From NCBI GenBank assembly GCA_019925095.2, contig CM034394.1, positions 27,082,272 to 27,146,271 on the forward strand: a stretch of 64,000 nt of DNA, read 5' to 3'. Numbering within the stretch: the first letter of the stretch is position 1; every line of letters starts with the position of its first letter. The translations under genes were made by a program, and so were the position numbers. The DNA comes from Dendrolimus kikuchii. Taxonomy: Eukaryota; Arthropoda; Insecta; Lepidoptera; Lasiocampidae. Below are positions 51,840 through 62,032 of the stretch, piece after piece. The notes beneath the pieces were generated by a model, which saw only the letters and a list, made by a program, of their open reading frames with translations, ran no database searches and was not told the DNA's origin.

Positions 51840-52685
51840 TAGAATACAATACAAATAAGTTAAGTTTTCTTGCATTGTATTCGATTATATTTAATTATTT
51901 AAAGCCATAATTTGTTTTTTAAAACCATAATATGGCGCAAAGTCGATTCTATTCTCATTTGAATCTCATAGTACTAGGTATAACGCGATCATCGCCCGCT
52001 CGCGAATTTTCTAATATTCGTAAAGTACCTCAAATACTATTTGAGTACTACTACTACTCAAATCTACTAAGTACTATATATAATTTTATTGTATTAAATT
52101 CAAATTCAAAAGTTTTTATTCAAAATAAGTTCCACTGGAGAACACTTTTTGAAGGTCATACATGTAAGTAAAAATTTAATTTTTACTTCCTATTCTATGT
52201 ACACCGCTTCGCAACGTGTTGATGCTGTAAAGGAGAAGAAGCGGCAAGAAACTCCCCAGCAACACGTCTAGCTAAATATTGTGCTTCTTTATATTTCATG
52301 TTCTATTTATATCTCAAATCCTCTTTTTTTTATAAGTTTTGTACAGAGTAGTAATTCGTAAAGTAAAAGAGTTTATTGAATTTTGTATAATAGTAATTAA
52401 GAAATTTATAAGCAGAAACAAAACTAGATAAATTAGCTTACATTATTAATATATAGATTAGTATATAAGTAATAATGTAAAAATAAAAAAGCTAAAAAAC
52501 AATAAAAATAAAAAAATTGCATAAAATATACAAGATAGTAAATAAGGTAGGAAGTAGTGATGTGAGGTAAATCGTCAGACAAGAGAGTTTTTTCTCAACT
52601 GAACGAGAGATTGTTTGAACCCATTTCCCAGTGTCGGCATCATTTTCCTGATATATACCTGCTATTAATACGATCTAACAATTAG
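51840..52685. other. AT-rich stretch with LINE 3'-end-like piece
   Basis: AAATTCAAATTCAAAAGTTT then AAAATAAGTTCCACTGGAG near 52097 is a recurrent lepidopteran retroelement end, read on the minus strand. GGCAAGAAACTCCCCAGCAA near 52240 resembles 60070. Nothing else is recognised. Confidence 0.4.
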
Positions 52686-52689
52686 CAGC

Positions 52690-52815
52690 GGCCTCTGTAG
52701 TTGAGAGGGCTCAGCTACAACCGGCCGACCTCCCTACAATGCAGAGGCACCGGGTTCGATTTCTGGCATGGTAAACCTTGTAAACAAACAAACTTTCCGT
52801 TATTTACTATAGTGG
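52690..52815 (+). mobile_element. SINE-J, 3'-truncated
   Basis: GCCTCTGTAGTTGAGAGGGC head and CCGGGTTCGATTTCTGGCAT B-box region are present. The copy stops after TTTCCGTTATTTACTATA. Confidence 0.65.
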
Positions 52816-53333
52816 GTAATATTATCCTAAATATTAAAATATTTTAGAAATAAAACTTTTACGAAAAGCTTCAAGTGTTTGATAATTAAGATCTAAACAG
52901 TTACTTAAGTATCCTAATTAACCTATCATTTAAATGTAAAATGTTCATTATCTTCGTTGTATACGTATATAAAGTAATATTAAAGTGTACCTACACAAAA
53001 TCACATCAATATGATGATAGTAAGGCAGGTGGACTGCTGGGAAGACAGCCGAGATCACTTCCCTGTTACGAGATATAAATACAATTTTATTACAAACAGA
53101 CACCGTTCGTGCAGTGCGCGTACGTGGAACACTCGTTTATGGCAAATTCCATCGGCTCCAAGGGAAAAATCAATAGTTTTCCCAGTTAATCGGGCCGATG
53201 CCACGCCAGTGTCGAGGCCCGGGGGCGGGAGGCGTGGGCCACGGTACCCCACCACCACCCGTCTTCAGCGCCACAACCAGGCAAACACACCCCATTAGGA
53301 GTCGTACCTCTGGTATACTTCGGCCCCGTGCTG
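52816..53333. other. Unassigned stretch with GC-rich end
   Basis: AT-rich to 53000, then GC-richer at 53190-53330, with CGAGGCCCGGGGGCGGG. ORFs on both strands here are low-complexity. This part may belong to the retroelement ending at 53334. Confidence 0.35.
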
Positions 53334-53515
53334 GCCCTATAGAAAGAAAAAAATATTTATTTAGGACAGGACACAAAAAGTCATACATGATAATATATCT
53401 AACAATTAATTGTGGTCTCCTAAAAAAGCTCTTGCTCAGCATAACCAGCGCTGATCTTCCGCAAGTACCTCTAAGTGATGCCACGGCTTAGCTCCACAAA
53501 GCAAATTAAAAACAA
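53334..53515 (-). repeat. LINE-N 3' end
   Basis: The reverse complement CTTGCGGAAGATCAGCGCTG then ATGCTGAGCAAG, GTCCTAAATAAATATT and a TTTCTTTCT-rich end match 62400-62575. The shared end with AATAAA suggests a non-LTR retroelement 3' terminus. Confidence 0.5.
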
Positions 53516-53673
53516 TAGACATTAGTTATAAAATTATGCAATTAGTAGTGTATATGAACATTGTTATAATTATAAAAAAAAACCGGACGAAGAAAGCAGC
53601 GGACAGAATTGACGAACAAGACAGAAATACCATATTCGTAATGGTTTGTTATATCGTACTAATCGACTTATTA

Positions 53674-54128
53674 TCTAATATATAAAATTCTCGTGTCACA
53701 GTGTTAGTTACCATACTCCTCCGAAACGGCTTGACCGATTCTCATGAAATTTTGTGTGCATATTGGGTAGGTCTGAGAATGGGACATTTATTTTTAATCC
53801 CCTTAAATGTTAAGGGTAGTCCTCCCCTAATTTTTTTTTTAATTTTTAGATTAATTTATTTTTTATTTTTTTAGGATACAGCATTAAAAAATACCTCTCT
53901 ACTATCAACCCCTATTTTTCCATCGCGATTATTTTTTAACTATCAATCGATCAGTTATCCCCGCTAGATGTCTACCGTTGTCACCTCTCATCCAGCAAAC
54001 ATCACGGAGTAGGGATGAGTGGGTTCCCGAATGGTTTAGATTCGCAATTAGAACCGGTAGCTGGCTCTGGGATCGGGTTCTAGAATTTTATTTTTTAAAG
54101 GCAGGACAACGTCTGCCGGGGCCGCTAG
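53674..54128 (+). mobile_element. Helitron-like Hel-V
   Basis: TCTAATATATAAAATTCTCG starts after A (53673), and GGGGCCGCTAG ends before T (54129). The last ~110 bp, including GGCAGGACAACGTCTGCC, are shared with Hel-H/H1, while the 5' two thirds are different. It is a chimera-like Helitron of 455 bp with no ORF. Confidence 0.7.
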
Positions 54129-54204
54129 TAATACTATAAAATACTTGTGTCGTATTTTAGGTCCCAGGTAGTCTTTAGTTAGGTCTTTCTGGCGAAATTG
54201 ATGG

Positions 54205-54440
54205 TCAATTAAGAATTTTTTTAAGTAAGTGAGTTCGGAACCCAAAGACAGACTGCACGTTCCTTATCGGCGGCGGTATGTTATTCCAGCACTGCGATGC
54301 AGCGTAACGAAACTTCCTACTGAAGGCAGCCGAACAATGCTGCTGAGTAGCGAGCTGCACCGAGCCTTGCCTACAACCGAGTGACCTTCTTGCCGACATC
54401 CACGAAAGCTTTTCGTAAAGACATAAAGGTGTTTTATATC
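54205..54440 (-). pseudogene. LINE RT C-terminus (CR1/Jockey-like)
   Basis: The minus-strand frame ends with FRYAASQCWNNIPPPIRNVQ then a SVFGFRTHLLKKILN end and a stop. The pattern F..AA..WN.(I/L)P..IR....F...L...L is the conserved end of CR1/Jockey-group LINE polyproteins. The RT core is missing. Confidence 0.65.
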
Positions 54441-54574
54441 TCTACATATAGACAAGTAGCATTAGCGCTAAACGAATAAAATATATATGGAATTGGGACG
54501 CCGGGGTGCAAAATCAGCTTGCGCCACCCCGCTACTAGCAATAAAAAAATAGCATTAAGACTTTATTTCATTTT

Positions 54575-54670
54575 TAACCGACTCAAAAATAAGGAGGTTC
54601 ACAATTCGACTGCATTCTTGTGGATGTTTGTTATGCGATTTCTACGTCAGTTGTGGATCGATTAAAATAG
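54575..54670 (+). repeat. FB-F terminal fragment
   Basis: TTAACCGACTCAAAAATAAG and GAGGTTCACAATTCGACTG correspond to the FB-F end at 5790-5840, diverged. Confidence 0.4.
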
Positions 54671-54892
54671 TATTCTTTTTTTTAGTTTTATGGCTTCAAC
54701 GCGTTCGCATTGATTTTGCCAACGTCACAGTTAAATTAGAAATGACAGGTGAGTAAAGAAGTTTTAATATGCTTATTATATAGGAGAAATTTGGTCGGTA
54801 TTCATAGTTTTTGGTTAACCTGTAGACAATACAAATATATATTAGAGTATAAATATATATTATAGATAGAAATTTACTTAATATGTATACAT

Positions 54893-55200
54893 AATCCGTG
54901 CAGGAACGGAGAAAGAATACAATTTCCTGCGGCCGGGCGGCCTGTCGTAAGAGGCGACAAAACAACCCACAGCCAGGTGATAAGGCATTTGCCCGACTGG
55001 ATGGCTACCACCCCTGCTCTAAAGTATGTCGCCATAACAACCTTGAGTTGTATTCCGGCATTAGTGATCAGGTTCCAGTCTCCCTTAAGAGAGCAGCAGC
55101 GCATTTGTAGCACCTTTGGCGTTGCAAATGTTTATAGGCGATGGTAACCGCTTTCCATCAAGTGGGCCGTCTGCCTGTCTGCTGTACTCCTAAAATAAAA
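54893..55200 (+). mobile_element. SINE-B, full length
   Basis: AATCCGTGCAGGAACGGAG start, GTCGTAAGAGGCGACAAAAC, and a CTGCTGTACTCCTAAAATAA end. Confidence 0.75.
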
Positions 55201-55233
55201 AATGTTCTTTATTAGATAGGGTTAGAAAGTAGT

Positions 55234-55610
55234 TCAGGTTGACAGGACGGGGAAATCTTTGGGTAGAATTTCATATAGAGAAGTAACAATATTTGGGCAT
55301 TCTAAGAAATTATGTTGCAATGTACCTTCAGCCAAACCGCACTCGCAGAAGGAATGATCGCGGATTCTTATTTTAGCTAGGGAAACCGCTGAAGAACAGT
55401 GGCCAAGACGCAGACGTATTATACATGAGATGACCTTTTTAAGTAATGTGTGGTGGGTAAAAAACCAAGTTTAGTTAACTAAACTAACTTAAAAAGTTTA
55501 GGTTGGACAGTCGATTGTAGGGAGCCATAGTATCTTCCCACAGTTTGGCGAGAGAGTTGCCACATATCATTCCATGATTGAAGCATTTGAGGTCTGGTTA
55601 AAAATGTATT
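55234..55610 (-). pseudogene. LINE C-terminus with RNase H-downstream zinc motif
   Basis: One minus-strand frame reads VISCIIRLRLGHCSSAVSLA, then KIRIRDHSFCECGLAEGTLQ and HNFLECPNI, ending with TGA at 55234. R.RLGH plus C.CG......H....CP is the region after RNase H in I/R1/Jockey-type LINE proteins. A single in-frame TAG interrupts it upstream, after QPKLFKLV. This is a dead 5'-truncated copy, but only lightly damaged. Confidence 0.62.
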
Positions 55611-55765
55611 CAAATGAACACACTCCTGAGGTGGTCCGATTGTTACTGTCACAGTCACTGTCCCCGAGCGCGTACATTCTTCGAAAGGTAAACTCGTATA
55701 CGCGTGTCAGTAGTACAATTTCTGCAGCGCTTAATATAATTATTTTTTCTTTTTTTTAATAACAA

Positions 55766-56290
55766 CAAAACCTACTTCATACTAAATAGGAACCAATTAA
55801 TATTTTCTACAACATCTTGAAGTCGGCGCTAAATCTATATATATATAAAAGAAAGTCGTGTTAGTTACACTATTTATAACTCAAGAACGGCTGTACCGAT
55901 TTGGCTGAAAATTGGTGGGGAGATAGCTTAGAACCAGGAGACGGACATAGAATACTTTTTATCCCATTGGAACCGGTAGGTGGCGCTGAGATCGGGTTCT
56001 AGAATCCTCCTAATCACCTGGACCGATTTTGGTGATTTTGTTTTTGTGTGTTTGAGTGGGTCCCTGGATGGTTTAAATCCACAATTGGAACCGGTAGGTG
56101 GCGCTGGGATCGGGTCCTAGATTTTTATTTTTTCAGGACAACGTCTGCCGGGGCCGCTAGTAAAATATAAAAATTTCTTTATTATTTGAAAATTTATTGT
56201 TGTTTTTTTATTTTTCTGTTTTACTCGGCACCGACTTCAAGATGTAGAAAATATTTCTTGCTTTATTAGTTTAAGTTGGTTAAGTTTTGT
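55766..56290. repeat. FB-F-like hairpin interrupted by Helitron
   Basis: CATCTTGAAGTCGGCGC near 55811 and GCACCGACTTCAAGATG near 56229 are inverted arms typical of the FB-F hairpin. The Hel-H element at 55834-56160 sits in the loop. Confidence 0.5.
55834..56160 (+). mobile_element. Helitron-like Hel-H, complete
   Basis: TCTATATATATATAAAAGAA starts after A (55833), and GGGGCCGCTAG ends before T (56161). It has two internal ~125-bp units (GGTAGGTGGCGCTGAGATCG and GGTAGGTGGCGCTGGGATCG). Confidence 0.78.
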
Positions 56291-56639
56291 TAAAAGTCGA
56301 GGTACCTTAACCATTTTGACAAAAAGGGAAACCTTATGCGTTTGCCATTTCTGTCCGTCCGTTTTTGTTGTGTGTCGCAGTCGTTTTTCGCGTAAACTAC
56401 AAGTTTATATGCATATTTTTTTTTAAAGATGTAGTCTATATGGGTTGACTTTTTTGAATATAATACATAGTAGTCTGGGGTGTCGTTAATCATATCTTGA
56501 ATAAAGAATCTTGAAGTCAATCGACTTGCGCCCCCTAGGTCCTTGCGTCCGGATGCCTCGCACCCTTTGCAGCAACGACTAAAGACAGCCCTGAGCGTAA
56601 CGATATGCCATTCCCATATTCGTTTAGCGCTAATGCCAC
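56291..56639. other. Unassigned stretch
   Basis: No gene or family match was found. Confidence 0.35.
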
Positions 56640-56890
56640 TCGTCTAGAGGGCCTAGTTATGGTTGTGTGGTGCAACCGAAGCAACGTTCAGCGGGGCTGG
56701 TGGGTTAAGGTGGGGGAGCGAGGGGCGGTGCAGTGCTCCGGTGACCCAGTTCGGCGACGCTAATCGCATCACGTGAAAAAGCTCGCGTGTGCCGGTCGAC
56801 GACCCGCCGGCCGCGGGCGCCGGTGCCACCTTCCTGGCTACCGCCGCGAACCGAAGCCGCATCCGTTCACTAAGTAGCTCGTTACCCGCT
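56640..56890. promoter_or_regulatory. GC/CpG-rich island, possible promoter or exon
   Basis: A compact block dense in CG dinucleotides (CGACCCGCCGGCCGCGGGCG near 56802), isolated in AT-rich DNA and not repeated elsewhere in the window. Open frames exist on both strands with Ala/Pro/Arg-rich content and no domain. It may be a gene start. A short SINE-like scrap (CAATCAGGCGGACGGCACAG) follows at 56910. Confidence 0.38.
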
Positions 56891-57279
56891 CTTTTTTATT
56901 GCCCCACTGGCAATCAGGCGGACGGCACAGCTCATGGAAAGCTTCCAGATTTCGCAATAGAAATTATAGGCGCTAATTTAGTTGGGAATAACTAATTTAT
57001 TGTAGATTACAAAGCAATTAGTCGGTTGAAGTTGGTATTCAAATTGTAGTTCAAAAATGATGTAACGTTCTTCGTCTTGTTACATGTCACATTGACGTTT
57101 GACGTTGACATTTGATGTTGAAGTGAAGTTATGGTCGCGTGCGCAATGCCATGATTCAAAGTCCGAAGACAACGCATTGTCAGCGTTCAGGACAAGCAAA
57201 GAGCATGAGATGGAGGGATTCAATCCAATTCAATATCTTTATTTGCCAGAATGCAGTATTATACACATCATGTTTTCAA

Positions 57280-57527
57280 CAGATATACAATGCAAAAGTG
57301 GATGGATGCAGAAGTCGTGGAAGGCCACGACACACCTTCCATGATCAAATTGATCGTGTACTAGCAGAAGGTGATGTCAGGAGCCTTAAGAACAGACGAG
57401 CTTGCATGACAAGAGTTATGAATGTCAAAGAAGCAAGTGAGGTGTGTAAGAATAAGCCTAAATGGCGCTGTGTTGTTCGTGCCTACCCCGCAAGGGAACT
57501 GGCGTGAAGTTATGTATGTATGTATGT
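57280..57527 (+). mobile_element. LINE-A tail with 10-bp target duplication
   Basis: ATGTTTTCAA is present at 57270-57279 and 57528-57537. The copy begins at the QIYNAKVDGC codons and keeps an open frame to YPARELA, followed by a (TATG)n tail. It looks recent. Confidence 0.82.
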
Positions 57528-57539
57528 ATGTTTTCAATT

Positions 57540-58450
57540 GTAAAAGTACGGGATATTCTACCATATAGGTAGTTATGGTGTTCCAAATACATGGTTCATT
57601 AAAAACTACAATATTACATAGATAATATCATGCCTGTTTCCTATGGGGATAGGCAGAGACTATGGATCTCCACTTGTGACGATCCCGACAAACAACTTTC
57701 GCTTAATCTACTTTCATAGTACGATCAAGATCAACAAGAAGAATAGGATAGAAGGGATAAGATATGGGATAGGGCGAATAGGCGATGGCCCCCTTTCAAC
57801 AGAAGGGGGTCATCGGACCTCTCACTCATCGCATGAAACACGATTAACATAAAGCTAACCGCTTCAGGGCCGATAAAAAGCGTCGTATCTCACCGACAGA
57901 ATCGGCCCTAACGATCCCAGCGTGGCAGCATGGCAACAGAAAGCGAAGCAACAATCGTGTCTCATATCTCCTTGCGAAATTGCCGCTCATCTATAATCGG
58001 AGTAATGGCGTCACGCTGCGATAACAACGTCGTTCCACCAGCGAAATGGAGATACAAAAACAGCAAAAAAAAAACTGTGTACACGCGCCAAATATTTACA
58101 TTTCGTTGAGGTGACGGCGGCGTTCCCCGCTTATGGTTGTATATTTGCCGGCGTGCCGTTTCTGAAATGAAAAATTCCGCAGAAGATGGGCGATGCGTAA
58201 TGAAACAGTTGCGCGAGTGGAGCGGAGCGGGAGCGGTGCGTTGCGTGCCTCGCCAGCGTAAACAGTTGCCTCATAATTATAAACAATGCCAAATTGGTAA
58301 TAACGTAAATGATTTATTGCGCCGGCTCTTCCTCCTCGGCCGGTGGCTCACGGCACGCGGCCGCCACAAACCAAAGCTAATCGAACAAATATCCACACAG
58401 TACGGTTTAAATAAGTACCAGTCTAAAGCTTATTACCTATAGGAAACTTT
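57540..58450. other. Single-copy-looking stretch, moderate GC
   Basis: No family match in the window. GGCCGATAAAAAGCGTCGTA near 57870 and CGGCACGCGGCCGCCAC near 58352 are GC-rich spots. A 101-codon plus-strand ORF at 58137 has no recognisable domain. It could hold host regulatory or coding sequence, but I cannot support one. Confidence 0.35.
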
Positions 58451-58454
58451 TATT

Positions 58455-58828
58455 TGCTGCATGAGTTCAGCAGACAGGCAAACTACCCACATGATTTGTA
58501 ACACCAACTGGAACCTGCCCACTAATACCGGACCATAACTCAAGGTTGTTATGGCAGCAGAGGTAGTAGCCATCCAGACGGGCAAATTACACCACCGACA
58601 TTTACAACACCAAAGGTGCTACAAATGCGCTGCTGCTCACTTAAGGGAGACTGGAACTTGGGCACTAATGCCGGAACACAACTCAAGGTTGTTAAGGCGG
58701 CATACTCAAGACCAGGGGTGATAGCCATCCAGTCAGACTACCACCTGGCTGTGGGTTTTGTCGCCATTTACGACACGCGGCCCGGTCGCAGGAAATTCTA
58801 TTCTTTCTTCATTCCTGCACGGATAACT
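58455..58828 (-). mobile_element. SINE-B, rearranged
   Basis: ATGAGTTCAGCAGACAGGC at left and CCTGCACGGATAAC at right are SINE-B ends. A partial duplication is evident in the middle, because GGAACCTG..CACTAAT.CCGGA and the CATCCAG(A/T)CGGGC segments occur twice. Confidence 0.65.
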
Positions 58829-58884
58829 TAAAAGAACAAAGAAAGAATATCTACTCATTCCAGCGGTGAAGCTACCTAAGATAT

Positions 58885-59070
58885 CAGATGCTAAAACAAC
58901 CCACATCCAGATTGCAGGGCTAATTCCCTAATCCCTGATCTAGAGTATGTCGCCAAAACAATCTTGAGTAGTTTTCCGGCGTCAGTGGTCGGTTTCCAGT
59001 CCCTTCGAGGCTGGCACATTGATAACGCCTCTGAAGGGTTAAAGTAACCACTTTTAACAAGTCTAGTATC
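58885..59070 (+). mobile_element. SINE-B, old and diverged
   Basis: AACAACCCACATCCAG, CCCTGATCTAGAGTATGTCG and TTTCCAGTCCCTTCGAGG track SINE-B in order with heavy divergence. Confidence 0.5.
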
Positions 59071-59253
59071 AAAATTTTATGCTACATCTTGAACCTACGA
59101 GTGTATTTAGACATGTGTCTTACATTAGGCGATTCTGCAAAAGCAGCCGTTTTAGACCCCTTGTCCATAGGCGACGTCAGCCTTTCCGCTTTACTCCAAA
59201 TAGTATTTCCTACGTTTTCACGACTAGTATACATAATAAAACTTCCTTTGACG

Positions 59254-59497
59254 GCCTCTGTGGTTGAGCGGGATAAGGCTTTGCCGGCGTACCTCACTGC
59301 AACGCAGAGGTTCCGGTTTCGATTCCTAGTATAGTAAATTTCGGAAACGTATTTTCTCCGTTATTTACTATGGTCTGGGTGTCTGGGATCGGCCCCAGAG
59401 TAGTCCGTTGTATATTACCCATAACACAAGCGTAACTTGCTTAATTTGGGGATATACAATGTGTATTTGTCTGCCGATTATTATTATTATTATTACC
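59254..59497 (+). mobile_element. SINE-J, full length
   Basis: GCCTCTGTGGTTGAGCGGG head, GGTTTCGATTCC B-box-like motif, GGATCGGCCCCAGAGTAGTC middle, and a TTGTCTGCCGATT plus ATT-run end. It is the most complete copy and shows the junction interrupted at 11731. Confidence 0.75.
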
Positions 59498-59502
59498 TTA
59501 TA

Positions 59503-59705
59503 ACGGTTTTAAGCGCGATAAATTTATTTGATTTTTATTATTCCAACGTTTTGGCTACTTATCAGTAGCCGTGATCACGGAAGACAAAGATGTCAAGTGT
59601 CAATGACTATTGTTAAAGTTTTATTTAGTTTTAATTTTTGTTTACTTACGGTTATTATTTACTCTATGGGAACCCAATCTAATTTACCATCGCTTCGTAA
59701 CATCT
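59503..59705. mobile_element. Fold-back element FB-E, partial
   Basis: TAACGGTTTTAAGCGCGATA and GCCGTGATCACGGAAGACAA match FB-E. The copy ends at ACCATCGCTTCGTAACAT without the opposite arm. Confidence 0.5.
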
Positions 59706-59740
59706 TGCGGCTTGAAGAGAATCCTTTTAGAGAGGCTTTT

Positions 59741-60048
59741 ATCCGTGCAGGAACGGAGGAAGAATACAATTTCCTGCGGCCGGGCGGCCTGTCGTAAGAG
59801 GCGACTTAACAACCCACAGCCAGGTGGTAGGGCATTTGCCCGACTGGATGGCTACCACCCCTGCTCTAAAGTATGTCGCCATAACAACCTTGAGTTGTGT
59901 TCCGGCATTAGTGACCAGGTTCCAGTCTCCCTTAAGAGAGCAGCAGCGCATTTGTAGCAACTTTGGTGTTGCAAATGTCCATAGGCGATGGTAACCGCTT
60001 TCCATCAAGTGGGCCGTCTGCCTGTCTGCTGATCTCCTGCAATAAAAT
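59741..60048 (+). mobile_element. SINE-B, full length
   Basis: ATCCGTGCAGGAACGGAGGA start and GATCTCCTGCAATAAAATAA end, uninterrupted. Confidence 0.76.
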
Positions 60049-60449
60049 AAATAGAGAAGAAGTGACGCAAGAAACTCTTCAGCAACATGCCTAGCTTTAA
60101 TAATTTTATACAATATTAAAATGGGTGCGAGGTAAAATAAAAAGATTTCGAAGTGAAACTACTATATATAGGTAGACAGGGGGTATTAGGATTTTTTCTG
60201 TCACGAAAAAGCGTTACGGCCGCTTGGAGGGGGTAGAAGGTATATCGCGTAGTGAGAGGCGGCATATTTTTAGAGGAGACTATGGATGGTTTTTTTAGTT
60301 CTGGATCGAATTCAGTTTTTTTGTTTGATAAAATAAAATACGTTTAAATAAAAAATGAATTCATTAAAATGTACCTAACCTAACAAAATCATAATTTGCA
60401 GTAAACCTGCGAAATATCGAAATGTGTGCTGGGACACATAGTAGAAGTG

Positions 60450-60657
60450 AAACTTCAACGGACAAGTGGAAAAACGAATCGCAAAGGGACAAGTGGAAAA
60501 ACGATCAAAATTTTAACTTGAAGTTTTGCGAACAGATTGTTAACGTACTTGTCCAATTTGAAAACCTGCCCGTAAAACTTCAAGTTAAGATTTTGTTCGT
60601 TTTTCCATTTACTCGTTGCCATTCGTCTTTCCACTTCTCCGTTGCGATTCGTTTTCG
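60450..60657. repeat. Imperfect hairpin of minisatellite-like sequence
   Basis: ACGGACAAGTGGAAAAACGA at 60459 and its reverse complement-like TCGTTTTTCCATTTACTCGT near 60597 flank TTAACTTGAAGTTTTGCG / CGTAAAACTTCAAGTTAA. The minisatellite unit therefore also exists in inverted orientation. Confidence 0.55.
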
Positions 60658-60769
60658 TCTGCCGTGATCACGGTTACTGAAAAGTAGTCGAAACGTCGGA
60701 ATAATAAAAATCAAATAAATCACCGCGCTTAAAACAGTTAAGACGTAGTTTTATTAAATAAAAAACTTA

Positions 60770-61489
60770 AACGGACAAGTGGAAAAACGAATCGCAACGG
60801 ACAAGTGGAAAAACGAATCGCAACGGACAAGTTGAAAAAAGAATCGCAACGGACAAGTTGAAAAATGAAATGCCAAAGGATGAGTGGAAAAACGAATCGC
60901 AAAGGACAAGTTGAAAAACGAAATGCCAAAGGATGGGTGGAAAAACGAATCGCAACGGACAAGTTGAAAAACGAATCGCAACGGACAAGTTGAAAAACGA
61001 ATCGCAACGGACAAGTGGAAAAACGAATCGCAACGGACAAGTTGAAAAACGAATCGCAACGGACAAGTTGAAAAACGAATCGCAACGGACAAGTTGAAAA
61101 ATGAAATGCCAAAGGATGAGTGGAAAAACGAATCGCAACGGACAAGTTGAAAAACGAATCGCAACGGACAAGTTGAAAAATGAAATGCCAAAGGATGAGT
61201 GGAAAAACGAATCGCAACGGACAAGTTGAAAAACGAAATGCCAGAGGATGGGTGGAAAAACGAATCGCAACTGACAAGTTGAAAAACGAATCGCAACGGA
61301 CAAGTTGAAAAACGAATCGCAACGGACAAGTGGAAAAACGAATCGCAACGGACAAGTGGAAAAACGAATCGCAACGGACAAGTTGAAAAACGAATCGCAA
61401 CGGACAAGTTGAAAAACGAAATGCCAAAGGATGAGTGGAAAAACGAATCGCAACGGACAAGTGGAAAACGAATGACAATGGATAAGTTA
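60770..61489. repeat. 26-bp minisatellite, about 27 copies
   Basis: The unit AACGGACAAGTTGAAAAACG plus AATCGC repeats every 26 bp. A variant pair, one ending AAATGCC (27 bp) and one starting AAAGGATGAGTGG (26 bp), recurs as a dimer about six times. All three minus-strand frames are open for more than 220 codons because the unit lacks stops. That is a consequence of the repeat, not evidence for protein. Confidence 0.85.
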
Positions 61490-61645
61490 TATAAAGGTAT
61501 ATAACTTTTTGAATTATTGAATTCGGACATTCCATTCGAAAGATATTACGAGTTTAAAAATATAAGTATTAGAACACGCGGCCGTGACGCTTTTTCGTGA
61601 GCGAAAAATCGTAAGACCCCGTCTATATAGAAGTTTCACTTCAAA

Positions 61646-62032
61646 AATTGTATACGCAGACAATTTTTCATTCGTGCTAGCCTATTGTTTTGGTTGAGTG
61701 CGGCCCGAATCAGGGCAACTCGAAGTGGCGTCAGTGTCGTCCGTCAAACCTCAACCCGAACCCTTGACGCAGCCAAGTGTTGCCGTCCTAATTGAAGGAT
61801 TATCAAGATCGCTGAATATTTCGGCCACATGAATACTTCGAAGGCAATACGCAATTTAATTTTAAGCTAAAGAATTTTGTCAAAATCTGCCGAGAGTTAT
61901 AAATTACCTTTTACGATGATAATAATGGTTACAAAGGTACTACAAGTTGAAGACGACCTGATAATAGCGTAAGTTCGTTTCCTTTCTGTTTCCAACATTA
62001 TGTATAATAGGTGAGATTGTCATCGCATATAA
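61646..62032. other. Unassigned stretch
   Basis: A GC-mixed part (GTGCGGCCCGAATCAGGGCA near 61698) without repeat match. No ORF of note. Confidence 0.35.

Larger units (their letters stand above)
60140..61645. mobile_element. TIR-bounded element enclosing a 26-bp minisatellite
   Basis: The left end has GAAGTGAAACTACTATATAT and GTCACGAAAAAGCGTTACGG. The reverse complement of the right end (61570-61645) has GAAGTGAAACTTCTATATAG and CTCACGAAAAAGCGTCACGG. These inverted ends span about 80 bp. Inside are an inverted minisatellite piece (60450-60657), an FB-E end (60662-60755) and the main minisatellite (60770-61489). No transposase ORF is present. Confidence 0.55.

Noticed and set aside
60375..60385. 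CCTAACCTAAC resembling the insect telomere repeat
   Set aside because: Only two units, in an internal AT-rich context.
60738..61535. Three overlapping minus-strand ORFs of 228-265 codons
   Set aside because: All three frames are open because a 26-bp unit without stops is tandemly repeated. The F/C/R-rich repeats are the same DNA in three phases, so there is no evidence for coding.
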